From assembly GCF_050864855.1 (NCBI RefSeq), contig NZ_JBOZWW010000058.1, positions 62,001 to 126,000 on the forward strand: DNA of 64,000 bases. Direction: 5' to 3'. The position numbers and the translations under genes were made by a program. A model generated the notes under the pieces. The model did no database searches and was not told where the DNA came from. It saw only the letters and a list, made by a program, of their open reading frames with translations. The stretch comes from Cardinium hertigii_C. Its GTDB lineage: Bacteria > Bacteroidota > Bacteroidia > Cytophagales > Amoebophilaceae. Numbering within the stretch: position 1 is the first letter of the stretch; every line of letters starts with the position of its first letter. Below, piece after piece: positions 36,659 through 45,930 of the stretch.

Positions 36659-37777
36659 ATGATAAAAAAACATGAAATTCCTGATGTAAATAATTGGGAT
36701 TTACATCAGCTTGCAAGAGCCGTAAGCAAAGATCCAAATGATACCCAACAAGCTTGGTCTACCATTCAAGCAGCATATGAATGGGCAGAGCAGTTTGAAA
36801 CAAAAATGGATAAAGCAATATCCAAACGTTGTGTAAAAGATTCGCTACAAGTAGCCATGATTGCTGCTACAGAGATGTTTTTAGATCTTCCTACCGTTAT
36901 AGTTGCCCTCTTAACACCAGCTTTTTTAACAAAATTTATTGAAAAAGAAGCTGTTGAAAAGCATTTTGGTTTAAAAACAGCTTCTATACTACAGGAATTG
37001 GCCCTGTTAAAAGATTACAGATTACGCAACGATACCATTCGTAACTATCCGAATCATCCTGACATAAATTGCCACCATATTTTAGCCATTTTGCTACAAA
37101 TTTGTGACATTATGCACCTACATTGTAGTGGCATAACATTTGAAAATGTCGATACAGAATTGGTCCCTTCTAACACCCAACTGCTACTGGAGCTCAAACA
37201 TTTTTATATCCCATTATCGCATAGAATGCGGTTATATGATATTCAAACTAAGTTGGCAGATTTTTGGTTAAAACATACAGATACATTGAGTTACTATGCC
37301 ATTACCGCCAAGCTTGGAATGACTAAAATAAAAAGACAGCAAAAATTAAATCTTGTTGCTGAAGAAGTGCAAGCAGCTGTAAAAGAACGCGGTATTGATT
37401 TTATTATAAAAAAACGGATTAAATCGGTTTATTCTATTTGGCATAAAATTCAAAAACTAAAAATTGATTTTGATCAAGTCCATGACCTTACGGCTATTAG
37501 AATTATATTAACCAATATGGATGGTAAAACATTGCAAGAAGAAAAAGTAGCTTGTTGGAAAATACTTAGTATTATTAGTAATCTGTACAAACCAATATGC
37601 AATATTATGCGGGATTGGATCAGTATACCAAGAGATAGTAGATATGAGTCACTCCACCTTACCTTTGAAACCTATAAATATGGGCAATTAGAGATACAAA
37701 TACGTACAGAGCGCATGGACTATATAGCAGAATATGGTGAGGCAGCACACTGGAAATATAAGTATACCAACCTATAA
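36659..37777 (+). CDS. Truncated RelA/SpoT-family protein: dead HD domain plus (p)ppGpp synthetase domain
   Basis: A 372-aa RelA/SpoT homologue that ends right after the synthetase domain. The N-terminal third aligns with the HD hydrolase domain but lacks the HD pair (ALLTPAFLTKF where LLHDVVED is expected). FYIPLSHRMRLYDIQTKLADF marks the linker. The synthetase part (about 245-372) keeps RIKSVYSIWHKI at 253-264, HDLTAIRIIL, RDWISIPRDSRYESLHL and the catalytic-type EIQIRT (E345), then AEYGEAAHWKYK. The TGS, helical and ACT domains of a normal protein of about 730 aa are missing. It may make (p)ppGpp without degrading it, or be decaying. I chose the ATG at 36659 over a TTG at 36650. Confidence 0.8.
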   Translation: MIKKHEIPDVNNWDLHQLARAVSKDPNDTQQAWSTIQAAYEWAEQFETKMDKAISKRCVKDSLQVAMIAATEMFLDLPTVIVALLTPAFLTKFIEKEAVEKHFGLKTASILQELALLKDYRLRNDTIRNYPNHPDINCHHILAILLQICDIMHLHCSGITFENVDTELVPSNTQLLLELKHFYIPLSHRMRLYDIQTKLADFWLKHTDTLSYYAITAKLGMTKIKRQQKLNLVAEEVQAAVKERGIDFIIKKRIKSVYSIWHKIQKLKIDFDQVHDLTAIRIILTNMDGKTLQEEKVACWKILSIISNLYKPICNIMRDWISIPRDSRYESLHLTFETYKYGQLEIQIRTERMDYIAEYGEAAHWKYKYTNL

Positions 37778-37843
37778 TCACCTATCAACCACAAGTGTAT
37801 ACCATTTGATTTTCCAGCTATTTTATTAAAAAACACCCCATTT

Positions 37844-38902
37844 ATGGTAAATCTTTCTTTCGTTTACCCGCTTTTTTGGTTCAAAACAAAGCGACAGTGG
37901 CGATGCATGATTGGAATTGGGTTTTTAATTTGCGTTAGCTTATATGCAATACTGGCCTTTCCTAACACACACGCACCCAGTCGGTTGCTGATCATTCCAA
38001 AGGGATGTACCCGTTACCAACTCAAAAGCAAACTAGAACATGAAGGATATATAAAAAATGGAACCACTTTTTTATGGGCAACCTACTTATTGAGGTATTA
38101 TCCTGAACATAGGCCTGGTCAATACCGAATAATGGATAATATGGACAATTGGCATATGATTAAAGTGCTACGTGGTGGCATGCAACATCCCGTTAAGCTT
38201 ACTTTTTCTACTGCGGCCAATAAAGCTTCCTTAATAGATCAGCTGGTCCGTCCTATAGGGATCACCAAGGAACCACTATCAGCACTGCTACATGATGCAG
38301 AAAAGTTATCAGTCTATGGCTTTACGCCAGAAAATGTATTAACTATGTTTATTCCAGATACCTACGAAGTATACTGGACCATTACAGCAGAACAGTTGCT
38401 ATCAAAAATCCATCTGGTTTACCAACGTTTTTGGGATACAATACGTCTGAATCAAGCGAAAAAAATAGGCTTATCTCCAATAGAAGTTTCTATTTTAGCC
38501 TCTATCGTTCAAGCAGAAACAAACGACCCACAAGAAGCTGCTAAGATTGCAGGCGTCTATTTAAATAGACTCAAACGCCATATGCCCCTTCAATCTTGTC
38601 CAATGCTTGTCTATGCGCTAAAAGAAAAGCAATGCAGTATTAAAAGAGTCTTACAACAGGATACCTATATCGATTCTCCCTATAATTCCTATCGTAGAAA
38701 AGGGTTGCCACCTGGACCTATTGGTTTGCCTAACGTAGCAATGATTGACGCCGTATTGAATTATATACCACATGATTACCTTTTCTTTTCAGCAAAAGAA
38801 GATTTTTCAGGCTTGCATTATTTTGCCCGTTCTTATAGAGAACATTTAAAAAACGCTAATAAATATAGCAAAGCACTGAATAAGCTAAAAATTATGCGTT
38901 AA
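37844..38902 (+). CDS. mltG: Endolytic murein transglycosylase MltG
   Basis: A 352-aa inner-membrane protein of the YceG/MltG family that cuts nascent glycan strands. It has an N-terminal membrane helix (FLICVSLYAILAFP), a LysM-like region (PSRLLIIPKGCTRYQLKSKL) and the catalytic domain with ASIVQAETND, whose Glu is catalytic, then IAGVYLNRLKRHMPLQ, DSPYNSYRRKGLPPGPIGLPN and FFSAKEDFSGLHYFA. Length is typical. It suits a peptidoglycan set also containing ftsW, murI and a LysM lytic transglycosylase. Confidence 0.94.
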   Translation: MVNLSFVYPLFWFKTKRQWRCMIGIGFLICVSLYAILAFPNTHAPSRLLIIPKGCTRYQLKSKLEHEGYIKNGTTFLWATYLLRYYPEHRPGQYRIMDNMDNWHMIKVLRGGMQHPVKLTFSTAANKASLIDQLVRPIGITKEPLSALLHDAEKLSVYGFTPENVLTMFIPDTYEVYWTITAEQLLSKIHLVYQRFWDTIRLNQAKKIGLSPIEVSILASIVQAETNDPQEAAKIAGVYLNRLKRHMPLQSCPMLVYALKEKQCSIKRVLQQDTYIDSPYNSYRRKGLPPGPIGLPNVAMIDAVLNYIPHDYLFFSAKEDFSGLHYFARSYREHLKNANKYSKALNKLKIMR

Positions 38903-39004
38903 AGCCAAGTAGCAACATCGTCTATATCTGTTCGGCTTCTATAGCAAGAAGCAGTTTGCAGGTTTACAGAACCATTCTATATTCCAACAGATACCGCATA
39001 TAGC

Positions 39005-39046
39005 GCGGGTTTATAGCTAAATCTAATAGATTAACTACAGACCCGC
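39005..39046. terminator. Long imperfect hairpin between convergent genes
   Basis: GCGGGT at 39005-39010 pairs with ACCCGC at 39041-39046, and inside them AATCT and AGATT pair around a 3-base loop. It lies between the 3' ends of mltG (plus) and the repeat protein (minus), a natural place for a bidirectional terminator. No T-run is directly attached, so the role is uncertain. Confidence 0.35.
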
Positions 39047-39122
39047 ATATATGGCACATTTTATATTGCTCCTATTCTACAACCGCCATGAAGGCCATGG
39101 ACGCAATAGGAGGCCAACATGG

Positions 39123-40046
39123 TTACGCTACAGCTCTATTTTGATTTTGATCTTTATGCATACTACCAGATAGGCCTTCATCCCTATCATCATCCAGTGG
39201 TGTATGTAGGGATAAAAAATAATTGGATGGCCTTTCCAGCGCATTCTCTGTCTCTTGAGAAAAACAATAACCATTATTTTGGTTATCCTCTTGTATTATA
39301 GAATGGTTATCATCATTCTGAAGTTGATTGTTATCAACACAATCAGGCAATTCACTAAACAAATTTAGTGGTCCATCAAATGGTAGCTCATCAACAAAAG
39401 AATCTTCATCTTTATCTTTATCTTCATATTCATCTTGATCGGGATAGGTATTACTGCTTATATCAAAGGAATTATCCCAGGTACAATCAAAAGATTCATC
39501 TTCATGACCGTCACAATCAGCCTCTTCTAACAGACCATCTGTTTGATTCGCTACACTAGAAGCTTCAGTATGTTCTTTCAGATCATCTGTTTGGATCGAT
39601 ATACTAGACGTTTTAACATGTTCTTGCAGATCATCTGTTTGGATCGATATACTAGACGTTTTAACATGTTCTTGCAGATCATCTGTTTGGATCGATATAC
39701 TAGACGTTTTAACATGTTCTTGCAGATCATCTGTTTGGATCGATATACTAGACGTTTTAACATGTTCTTGCAGATCATCTGTAACCGCTACTATTGCTGC
39801 AGGCATCTTACTTGGAGTTGAGTCAACTACTTGCTGTATAACAGGATTATAGATGGTTCTACTATTTTCTTCCTCTTTTATAGAAGAGGAGACACTAAAA
39901 TGATCCACTGATGGGTTATTTAATAATCTAAAATCAGGATCTAAACGATTTTGAATTGCTTTTGCATGAAAGTCATGCATACCTTTATTACAGTTAAAAG
40001 CAAATAAAAATGTACCCATAGTAGATAAAAATAGGCTTTTGCGCAT
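39123..40046 (-). CDS. Exported acidic protein with four perfect 16-aa repeats
   Basis: A 307-aa predicted lipoprotein or exported protein: signal MRKSLFLSTMGTFLFAFNC with Cys19, then a low-complexity hydrophilic body. Four identical 16-residue repeats (TDDLQEHVKTSSISIQ), encoded by perfect 48-base repeats at 39581-39772, are flanked by a degenerate copy; after them comes a very acidic region (DEYEDKDKDEDSFVDE). The upstream ATG at 40091 would add 15 residues, but the ATG at 40046 gives a proper signal peptide. No family is recognised. The perfect repeats imply recent expansion, and repeat-number change is likely. A surface or secreted host-interaction role is inference. Confidence 0.65.
   Translation of the reverse strand: MRKSLFLSTMGTFLFAFNCNKGMHDFHAKAIQNRLDPDFRLLNNPSVDHFSVSSSIKEEENSRTIYNPVIQQVVDSTPSKMPAAIVAVTDDLQEHVKTSSISIQTDDLQEHVKTSSISIQTDDLQEHVKTSSISIQTDDLQEHVKTSSISIQTDDLKEHTEASSVANQTDGLLEEADCDGHEDESFDCTWDNSFDISSNTYPDQDEYEDKDKDEDSFVDELPFDGPLNLFSELPDCVDNNQLQNDDNHSIIQEDNQNNGYCFSQETENALERPSNYFLSLHTPLDDDRDEGLSGSMHKDQNQNRAVA
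39581..39772. repeat. Four perfect 48-bp tandem repeats
   Basis: Four identical 48-base units begin at 39581, 39629, 39677 and 39725, followed by ten bases of a fifth; a diverged unit lies just before, at about 39533-39580. The unit keeps the reading frame of the minus-strand gene (16 codons). Third positions are also identical, which points to recent duplication by slippage or recombination. Confidence 0.95.
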
Positions 40047-40732
40047 ACTTCCTTTGCATATTAATTTTGTTTTGTTTATATTGCGGTGCATGTGTAAATT
40101 TGTTTTGTTATTAACAATAAAATTTTAAGCCAGCCCCACAAGCTAGGTCTTTCTTAATCCTCATTATGCAAGTTGCATTGGGTCAATAATCCATTTGCTA
40201 TATGTAAGCTGGGATAAAACAAACAGATCAAAAATGTATGGTATATAGCGCAAGATGCAGCGGCATATATAAAATCGATTAATAATATCGAAAAAACCAA
40301 GTTTCAAACAAGCTAATAAAAGAGATTGTATTAAATCTTCTCAAATAGGCTTAAAAATAAAACAAACTAAGAAAATCAGCTTTTGCCCTATCTTCCTAGA
40401 GAGTGATATCTTTCATTTCAAAAGGCCATGGTTTAATGGTATTAAAAAAAATTACAATCTACAAGTTGTATAAGCTTTTTGTTAAAAGGTTGTTCAACGC
40501 TTCATAGCTCGGTTTTACAACAAAAAAATTTTAATGCTTTATCTGCTGATAAGCTATTATACTGGGAAAGTAGCACCTCTAATTTTTTCGATCGCATTTA
40601 GCAAAACAGTACACCATATGGCATGGTAACCAACCATATAATTGCAATAAGTAGTCAAAAAGTCTAATCTGTTTAGCCAAATAGAATTTGTTTTTATATC
40701 ACAGCTATCCTTCATCCTATTGAATTACTACC
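40047..40732. other. Intergenic region with no recognised gene
   Basis: About 680 AT-rich bases upstream of both the repeat protein (minus) and mutL (plus). No frame of useful length, tRNA or IS end is seen. It may be a former gene decayed beyond recognition. Confidence 0.5.
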
Positions 40733-42517
40733 ATGCATACCATTCACCTGCTTTCTGACTTACTAATCAATCAAATAGCAGCTGGAGAAGTAGTGCAACG
40801 CCCTGCTTCTGTAGTCAAAGAACTACTAGATAATGCAATAGATGCAGGCAGCAAAAAGATAAAAATTATTATAAAAGATTCTGGTAAACAACTTATTCAA
40901 GTGATTGACGATGGCATAGGAATGGATGAAATCGATGCTCGAATGTGTTTTGAAAAACACGCCACATCCAAGATTACCCATACAGATGATTTATCTAAAA
41001 TCCAAACCATGGGTTTTAGAGGCGAGGCGATGGCCTCTATTGCAGCGGTAGCACAGGTAGAAATGGAAACCCGTTTACACGAAGCAGCTATTGGCGTTTT
41101 CATTGCGATAGAGGGATCTAAAATCAAAAAACAAGAAGCAATTGCTACACCACCAGGGACTAAAATTAGTGTAAAAAATCTATTTTATAACGTTCCAGCA
41201 CGAAGAAACTTCTTAAAATCCAATCCAGTAGAATTCAAACATATTCTAGAAGAAATCCAGCATGCCGCACTTGCTAGAACAGAAATTGGATGGAGGCTCC
41301 ACCACAATGATATAGAAATATATAACCTATCACCAGAAAAATTAAGCCATAGAATAGTACATCTGTTTGGCGAAAGTTATAGAAAACAACTGATCCCCTG
41401 TAAAGAAACTACCAATATGGTGACCATAGAAGGGTACATCGGGAAACCAGAACAAGCAAAAAAAACAAGAGGAGAGCAGTTTTTATTTGTAAACCAGCGC
41501 TTTGTAAAAAGTCCATTTTTAAATCATGCCATTAAACATGCATACGATAGACTGCTACCAACAGATAGTTTCCCCTTTTATGCCATCTATTTAACCATTG
41601 CTCCTCAATTGATTGACATAAATGTACACCCTACTAAAACAGAAATTAAATTTCAAGATGAAAAAGCACTTTATGCGATTTTGCAAGCGGCGATTAAAAA
41701 AAGTTTAGCTACCCATCATGTGGTTGATTCTTTAGATTTTGAACAAGATACCAATTTTTCTTTGCTGCATTTTAGCAATCCTATCCAAGTAAGCTCCCCT
41801 CATTCAACAAAAGAACGAAATTATACACAATTTAAAGTAGATCGTTCTAATAGATCTCTTACATCACCTAAAGATTGGCAAAGTTTATTTCCGGATGACA
41901 AAGCAGAAAGTGAAACCGCTAGCCAAAACGTTGGAACCGTCCATTACGAAGAGGGGACAGGAAAAGCTGTACAACTGTATACCAGCTATATTATTGTTCA
42001 ACTACAATCTGGTGCACTGTTAATTGACCAACAAGCTGCTCATGAACGGGTGCTGTATGATAAGTTTATGGACCACTTTCAAAATAAAAATGGGGCATCG
42101 CAACAGTTGCTTATGCCAGAATATCTAACTGTAAACGGTGTGGATTATATGGTTCTATTAGAAAATAAAGCTATTTTACGTTCATTGGGCTTTATCATTG
42201 ACCCATTTGGGGAATCTACGATTATTATTCATGGCTGTCCAGCTGAATTAAAACACCACTCACCAAAGCAATTATTGGAAGGCGTAATAGAACAACTTAA
42301 ATGGAACAACAACAAGCAAAAATTAGAAACTTCAGAATGTTTTATCAGAGCATTGGCCAAAAAAGCGAGCATACCACATGGTATAAAACTAAATGGCATA
42401 GAAATAGACGCACTATTGGCACAACTATTTTCATCTACTAATACCATGTATACACCAGATGGAAGAAAAATATGTGCCAAGTTATCAAAAGAAAATTTAG
42501 TAAGTTTCCTTACATAA
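40733..42517 (+). CDS. mutL: DNA mismatch repair protein MutL
   Basis: The GHKL ATPase that couples mismatch recognition by MutS to strand removal. The 594-aa protein has LLINQIAAGEVVQRPASVVKELLDNAIDA at the N-terminus, DDGIGMDE, TMGFRGEAMASIA and GTKISVKNLFYNVPARRNFL. A variable linker (about 340-400) leads to the C-terminal dimerisation domain (VGTVHYEEGTG...LLIDQQAAHERVLYDKF). The E of KELLDNAID is kept. A C-terminal endonuclease DQHA-type motif is seen only as DQQAAHER. It is a single gene with no immediate partner; mutS is not in the window. Confidence 0.96.
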   Translation: MHTIHLLSDLLINQIAAGEVVQRPASVVKELLDNAIDAGSKKIKIIIKDSGKQLIQVIDDGIGMDEIDARMCFEKHATSKITHTDDLSKIQTMGFRGEAMASIAAVAQVEMETRLHEAAIGVFIAIEGSKIKKQEAIATPPGTKISVKNLFYNVPARRNFLKSNPVEFKHILEEIQHAALARTEIGWRLHHNDIEIYNLSPEKLSHRIVHLFGESYRKQLIPCKETTNMVTIEGYIGKPEQAKKTRGEQFLFVNQRFVKSPFLNHAIKHAYDRLLPTDSFPFYAIYLTIAPQLIDINVHPTKTEIKFQDEKALYAILQAAIKKSLATHHVVDSLDFEQDTNFSLLHFSNPIQVSSPHSTKERNYTQFKVDRSNRSLTSPKDWQSLFPDDKAESETASQNVGTVHYEEGTGKAVQLYTSYIIVQLQSGALLIDQQAAHERVLYDKFMDHFQNKNGASQQLLMPEYLTVNGVDYMVLLENKAILRSLGFIIDPFGESTIIIHGCPAELKHHSPKQLLEGVIEQLKWNNNKQKLETSECFIRALAKKASIPHGIKLNGIEIDALLAQLFSSTNTMYTPDGRKICAKLSKENLVSFLT

Positions 42518-42735
42518 CTGCTGCATGCTATCCACCGATGTCAATGGTGTAAACGTAAACCAATCGTATGGTTCTTTTTGTTTATTAAGCAATTAAGCAA
42601 TAATATTAAGTAACTTATACAAAGCCAGATAGCCTCAAAAATGTGGTACACATTATTGATATCTATACAGTTGGGTAACAAAAGCCCAGGTGGTTGAACA
42701 GCTACACGGTGTATATCTAAACTACATACGATCCT

Positions 42736-44028
42736 ATGCGTTATAGAAACATTGATCCAAATCTATTCATAAAGAATAGAAAAAAAATGGAAATCTATCT
42801 TTATCCCAATAGCTTAGTAGTGTTGCATGCCAATGATTTGATGGCCAAAAATACAGATGGAACGATGCCATTTGTACAAAATAGTGATCTTTTTTATCTT
42901 TCTGGCATTGACCAAGAAGAGACTATTCTACTGCTCTATCCAGATGCCATTAAAAAGGAATGGAAAGAAATTTTATTTATCAAAGAAACCAATCCGATAC
43001 TGTCTGTTTGGGAAGGAAACAAGTATACTAAAGAAGCAGTAAGCCGTATAAGTGGAATTGTGACGGTGCACTGGTTGAGTGACTTTAAGCCAATTTTTCA
43101 TACGTTAATGGGTTTAGCCGATCAGCTATACCTTAATACGAATGAGCATCCAAGGACAAACTTCCCTATAGCCACTCGAGACAGGCGTTTTATTAGCTGG
43201 TGCCAGCACCACTATCCCTTGCATACATATGCACGGCTAGCGCCAATTATGCAAAAACTACGTGGCATAAAAGACGAAATAGAAATTGCCCTTATACAAA
43301 CGGCTTGTGACATTACAGCAGCTGGGTTTCTATCTACTATACCAATGGTCCATCCTGGATTAATGGAGTATGAAATAGAAGCATTGCTCTCATATGAATT
43401 GCTTAGGAGAGGTTCAAGGGGATTTGCTTATGCCCCTATTATTGCCAGCGGTACAAATAGTTGCATTTTACACTATACCAACAATGATAAGCCTTGCCCA
43501 CCAGGCGAACTGTTATTGATGGATATAGGTGCAGAATATGCAAATTATTCTGCCGATGTAACACGCGTTATACCTATTGATGGAAAATTCACAGCCCGAC
43601 AACGACAAGTATATAATAGTGTACTGCGTATATTGCAAGCTGCAGAAGGGCTATTGCGGCCAGGACTACCTTTCTTAGATTATCATAATGCAATTGGTGG
43701 GTGGGTAGAAGAAGAACTGGTTGCACTCAACCTGATCAAGGCTACCGATATTAAAAACCAGCCTAAAGAGGCTCCAGCTTACAGAAAATATTTCATGCAT
43801 GGCATCTCACATCACCTCGGACTGAGTACACATGACCTAGGCGATACCCATGGTGTCATTTTACCCAATATGGTTTTAACAATAGAGCCAGGTATTTATA
43901 TTAAGGAAGAAAAAATAGGCATACGACTAGAAAATAATGTTGTGATTACAACAGATGGCGTACAAAATTTAACACAAAACATTCCTATAGAAGCGGAAGC
44001 AATAGAAGCATTAATGTGTAAAAAATGA
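42736..44028 (+). CDS. Xaa-Pro aminopeptidase (M24B)
   Basis: A metal-dependent peptidase that removes the residue before proline. The 430-aa protein has an AMP_N-type N-terminal domain (NSDLFYLSGIDQEETILLLYPD) and a pita-bread catalytic domain with FAYAPIIASGTNSCILHY (His), LLMDIGAEYANYSADVTRV (two Asp ligands), FMHGISHHLGLSTHDL (His), LTIEPGIYI (Glu) and IRLENNVVIT (Glu). All metal ligands are present. With the M3 oligopeptidase it fits growth on imported peptides. Confidence 0.94.
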   Translation: MRYRNIDPNLFIKNRKKMEIYLYPNSLVVLHANDLMAKNTDGTMPFVQNSDLFYLSGIDQEETILLLYPDAIKKEWKEILFIKETNPILSVWEGNKYTKEAVSRISGIVTVHWLSDFKPIFHTLMGLADQLYLNTNEHPRTNFPIATRDRRFISWCQHHYPLHTYARLAPIMQKLRGIKDEIEIALIQTACDITAAGFLSTIPMVHPGLMEYEIEALLSYELLRRGSRGFAYAPIIASGTNSCILHYTNNDKPCPPGELLLMDIGAEYANYSADVTRVIPIDGKFTARQRQVYNSVLRILQAAEGLLRPGLPFLDYHNAIGGWVEEELVALNLIKATDIKNQPKEAPAYRKYFMHGISHHLGLSTHDLGDTHGVILPNMVLTIEPGIYIKEEKIGIRLENNVVITTDGVQNLTQNIPIEAEAIEALMCKK

Positions 44029-44157
44029 TAAGAAATTATAAAGAAACCATACAAAACAGTGCTAATCTGTTCTGCAAGCTAGCCCATTAGCACCTCCCCT
44101 ACCCCAGAAAGCGCAGTTTTGCTTAGCTTACAGAACAGACTGACCTATAAGAACTTT

Positions 44158-45498
44158 TTAGACCTTACGATTTCTTGCTTGGGCTACCTGCCTCTTGATT
44201 TTATCTGCGTCACTACCATACCGCTGCTTGTTGATAGCGTCCCTTACCATACCGCGCAATTTAGCACCAAGTTGCTTGCTGATTACACAGCTATCCTGAA
44301 CTTCATCAATTTCGCGGACGATAGTAACAAGCTCCTGAATGGTCAGACAGCCAGGTAAGGTTTCCAATAGATACTTAAACATCTGCTTTTCCTGAATAGA
44401 TACAGTTGGAATTTGGACTTTACTGTTATGCAATAAGGCCGACCAATCCCTATGTTTAGGTAAATAACTACACTGGAATACAGAAGAACCTTTATTATTG
44501 GGTTTAAACAATGCTGCAATTGCACCGTCTTTACCCGAACGATCTACTATTTGATCCAATAATAATTTAAACGCATTTTTCTTTTTAATACGGGCAGCTA
44601 AGTGTAGCGGTGTCCTGCCCTTATTATCTTCACTGGCCAAAGCTTCTACAGGAAGTTTATTTGCTAGCAACACTAGTATATCCTTAGGCAAATACTTAAC
44701 TGCCAAATGGAGGGGGGTCATACCTGTTTGATCTTTTTGATATAGATCTCCGTTAGGAAGCTTATGGATCAAGCGTACGATAGCATCAATCAACTGGCGT
44801 CGCATACATATATGTAATAGTGGCATACCATTTTCATCTTTGCCACTTAAAACTTCTGCAGGAAATGTATCCACAAGCAACATAAGTAGATCCTTTCCTC
44901 CATCGAGGATCGCCAGATCTAACGGCGTTCTTCCCCTTTTATCTTTAACAGATAAATCCTCTTGAAGCAAACGGGGCACCAACGCCCTTACGCCAGCCGG
45001 CCATCTATTTATAATAGCCAAATGGAGCGGCGTCATATCTGTTTCCGGATCTGCAGTGGTGGTATCTATATCCTGATGTGCCAATAAAAAATCAAATATT
45101 TTTTCATGCTTACATTTAAGCGCCCACATAAGTGAAGTTAAACCATTTCCCACTGCATTGGGATCTATGTCTTTACCATTCAATAAAGCTTTAACGGATA
45201 TTAAGTCACCTTTACTTATAGCATTGCGAAGCGCACTTTGGCCATTTAAATCAGGCACATGGTGGAAAAGTGTATCACGTGTCTTACACTGCAACTGTTT
45301 GAACCTATCCACGTCTTTATACATATCCAATGGAAAATAGTCAATCGAACGGGGAGCATTAAGATCCGTAAATCCTTGACGCTTACCACTTATACAAGAA
45401 GAAAACTGTAAAGCAGCTAAAAATGACAACGTTGCAATCCTTTTTGATGAGCAGTTAGACGGTTTGATAAGATCAATTTGTTTTAAATTTTTATTCAT
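44158..45498 (-). CDS. Ankyrin-repeat lipoprotein
   Basis: A 446-aa protein with a lipoprotein-type N-terminus: positively charged stretch, ATLSFLAALQFSSC with Cys35 as the probable lipidation site, although the signal begins late. About seven ankyrin repeats run from residues 85 to 330 (SALRNAISKGD, TPLHLAIINRW, RTPLDLAILDGG, TPLHLAVKYLP, RTPLHLAARIKK). The C-terminal 110 residues are non-ankyrin, helical and charged, ending in KRQVAQARNRKV. A role as an exported binding protein is inference. It is convergent with the aminopeptidase gene. Confidence 0.85.
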   Translation of the reverse strand: MNKNLKQIDLIKPSNCSSKRIATLSFLAALQFSSCISGKRQGFTDLNAPRSIDYFPLDMYKDVDRFKQLQCKTRDTLFHHVPDLNGQSALRNAISKGDLISVKALLNGKDIDPNAVGNGLTSLMWALKCKHEKIFDFLLAHQDIDTTTADPETDMTPLHLAIINRWPAGVRALVPRLLQEDLSVKDKRGRTPLDLAILDGGKDLLMLLVDTFPAEVLSGKDENGMPLLHICMRRQLIDAIVRLIHKLPNGDLYQKDQTGMTPLHLAVKYLPKDILVLLANKLPVEALASEDNKGRTPLHLAARIKKKNAFKLLLDQIVDRSGKDGAIAALFKPNNKGSSVFQCSYLPKHRDWSALLHNSKVQIPTVSIQEKQMFKYLLETLPGCLTIQELVTIVREIDEVQDSCVISKQLGAKLRGMVRDAINKQRYGSDADKIKRQVAQARNRKV

Positions 45499-45930
45499 TT
45501 TTTTGTTTTTTTATAAAAATTGCAACCAAGACTAGAAGACTAGCATATTATGCTTGCTTCATTACCAATAAATTCTCTGCTATACTGATTCATAAAATTT
45601 GCTTGCACAAACGAATAGCCATCAACAAATCTGTAATCCATAGAGTAGTAGGTCGAACATACTACTTTTAAATTTAAGCTGTGGACGGCTTGTTGGTTTG
45701 AGTAATAGATAAACAGGTATATATCAACCTCAGAAAACCCTTTATTACAAACCATTCACTCAAATACAATCAAATATAGCATCACTTACTTAGTAATATT
45801 CATTTAAACGGCCTGCCAACTAAACTTAAGATGGCTTCTGTTATATAATTATAAATAAAAAAATCCAGAATAGCTTGTTACCAATTCAAATTACTTTTTA
45901 GTGAGACCAAACAGCTAGTCTATATGTTCC
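45499..45930. other. Intergenic region, no supported gene
   Basis: 432 AT-rich bases between the ankyrin gene and enolase, all on the minus-strand side. A 71-codon minus frame at 45540-45755 lacks any domain or signal and I do not call it. Confidence 0.45.

Noticed and set aside
39543..39821. Plus-strand frame made of repeated DRYTRRFNMFLQIIC units
   Set aside because: It is the opposite strand of the 48-bp repeats; the minus-strand frame has a signal peptide and a sensible acidic body, so this one is a shadow of the repeat.
45540..45755. 71-codon minus-strand frame upstream of the ankyrin gene
   Set aside because: No signal, domain, repeat or coupling; the composition is like random AT-rich DNA.
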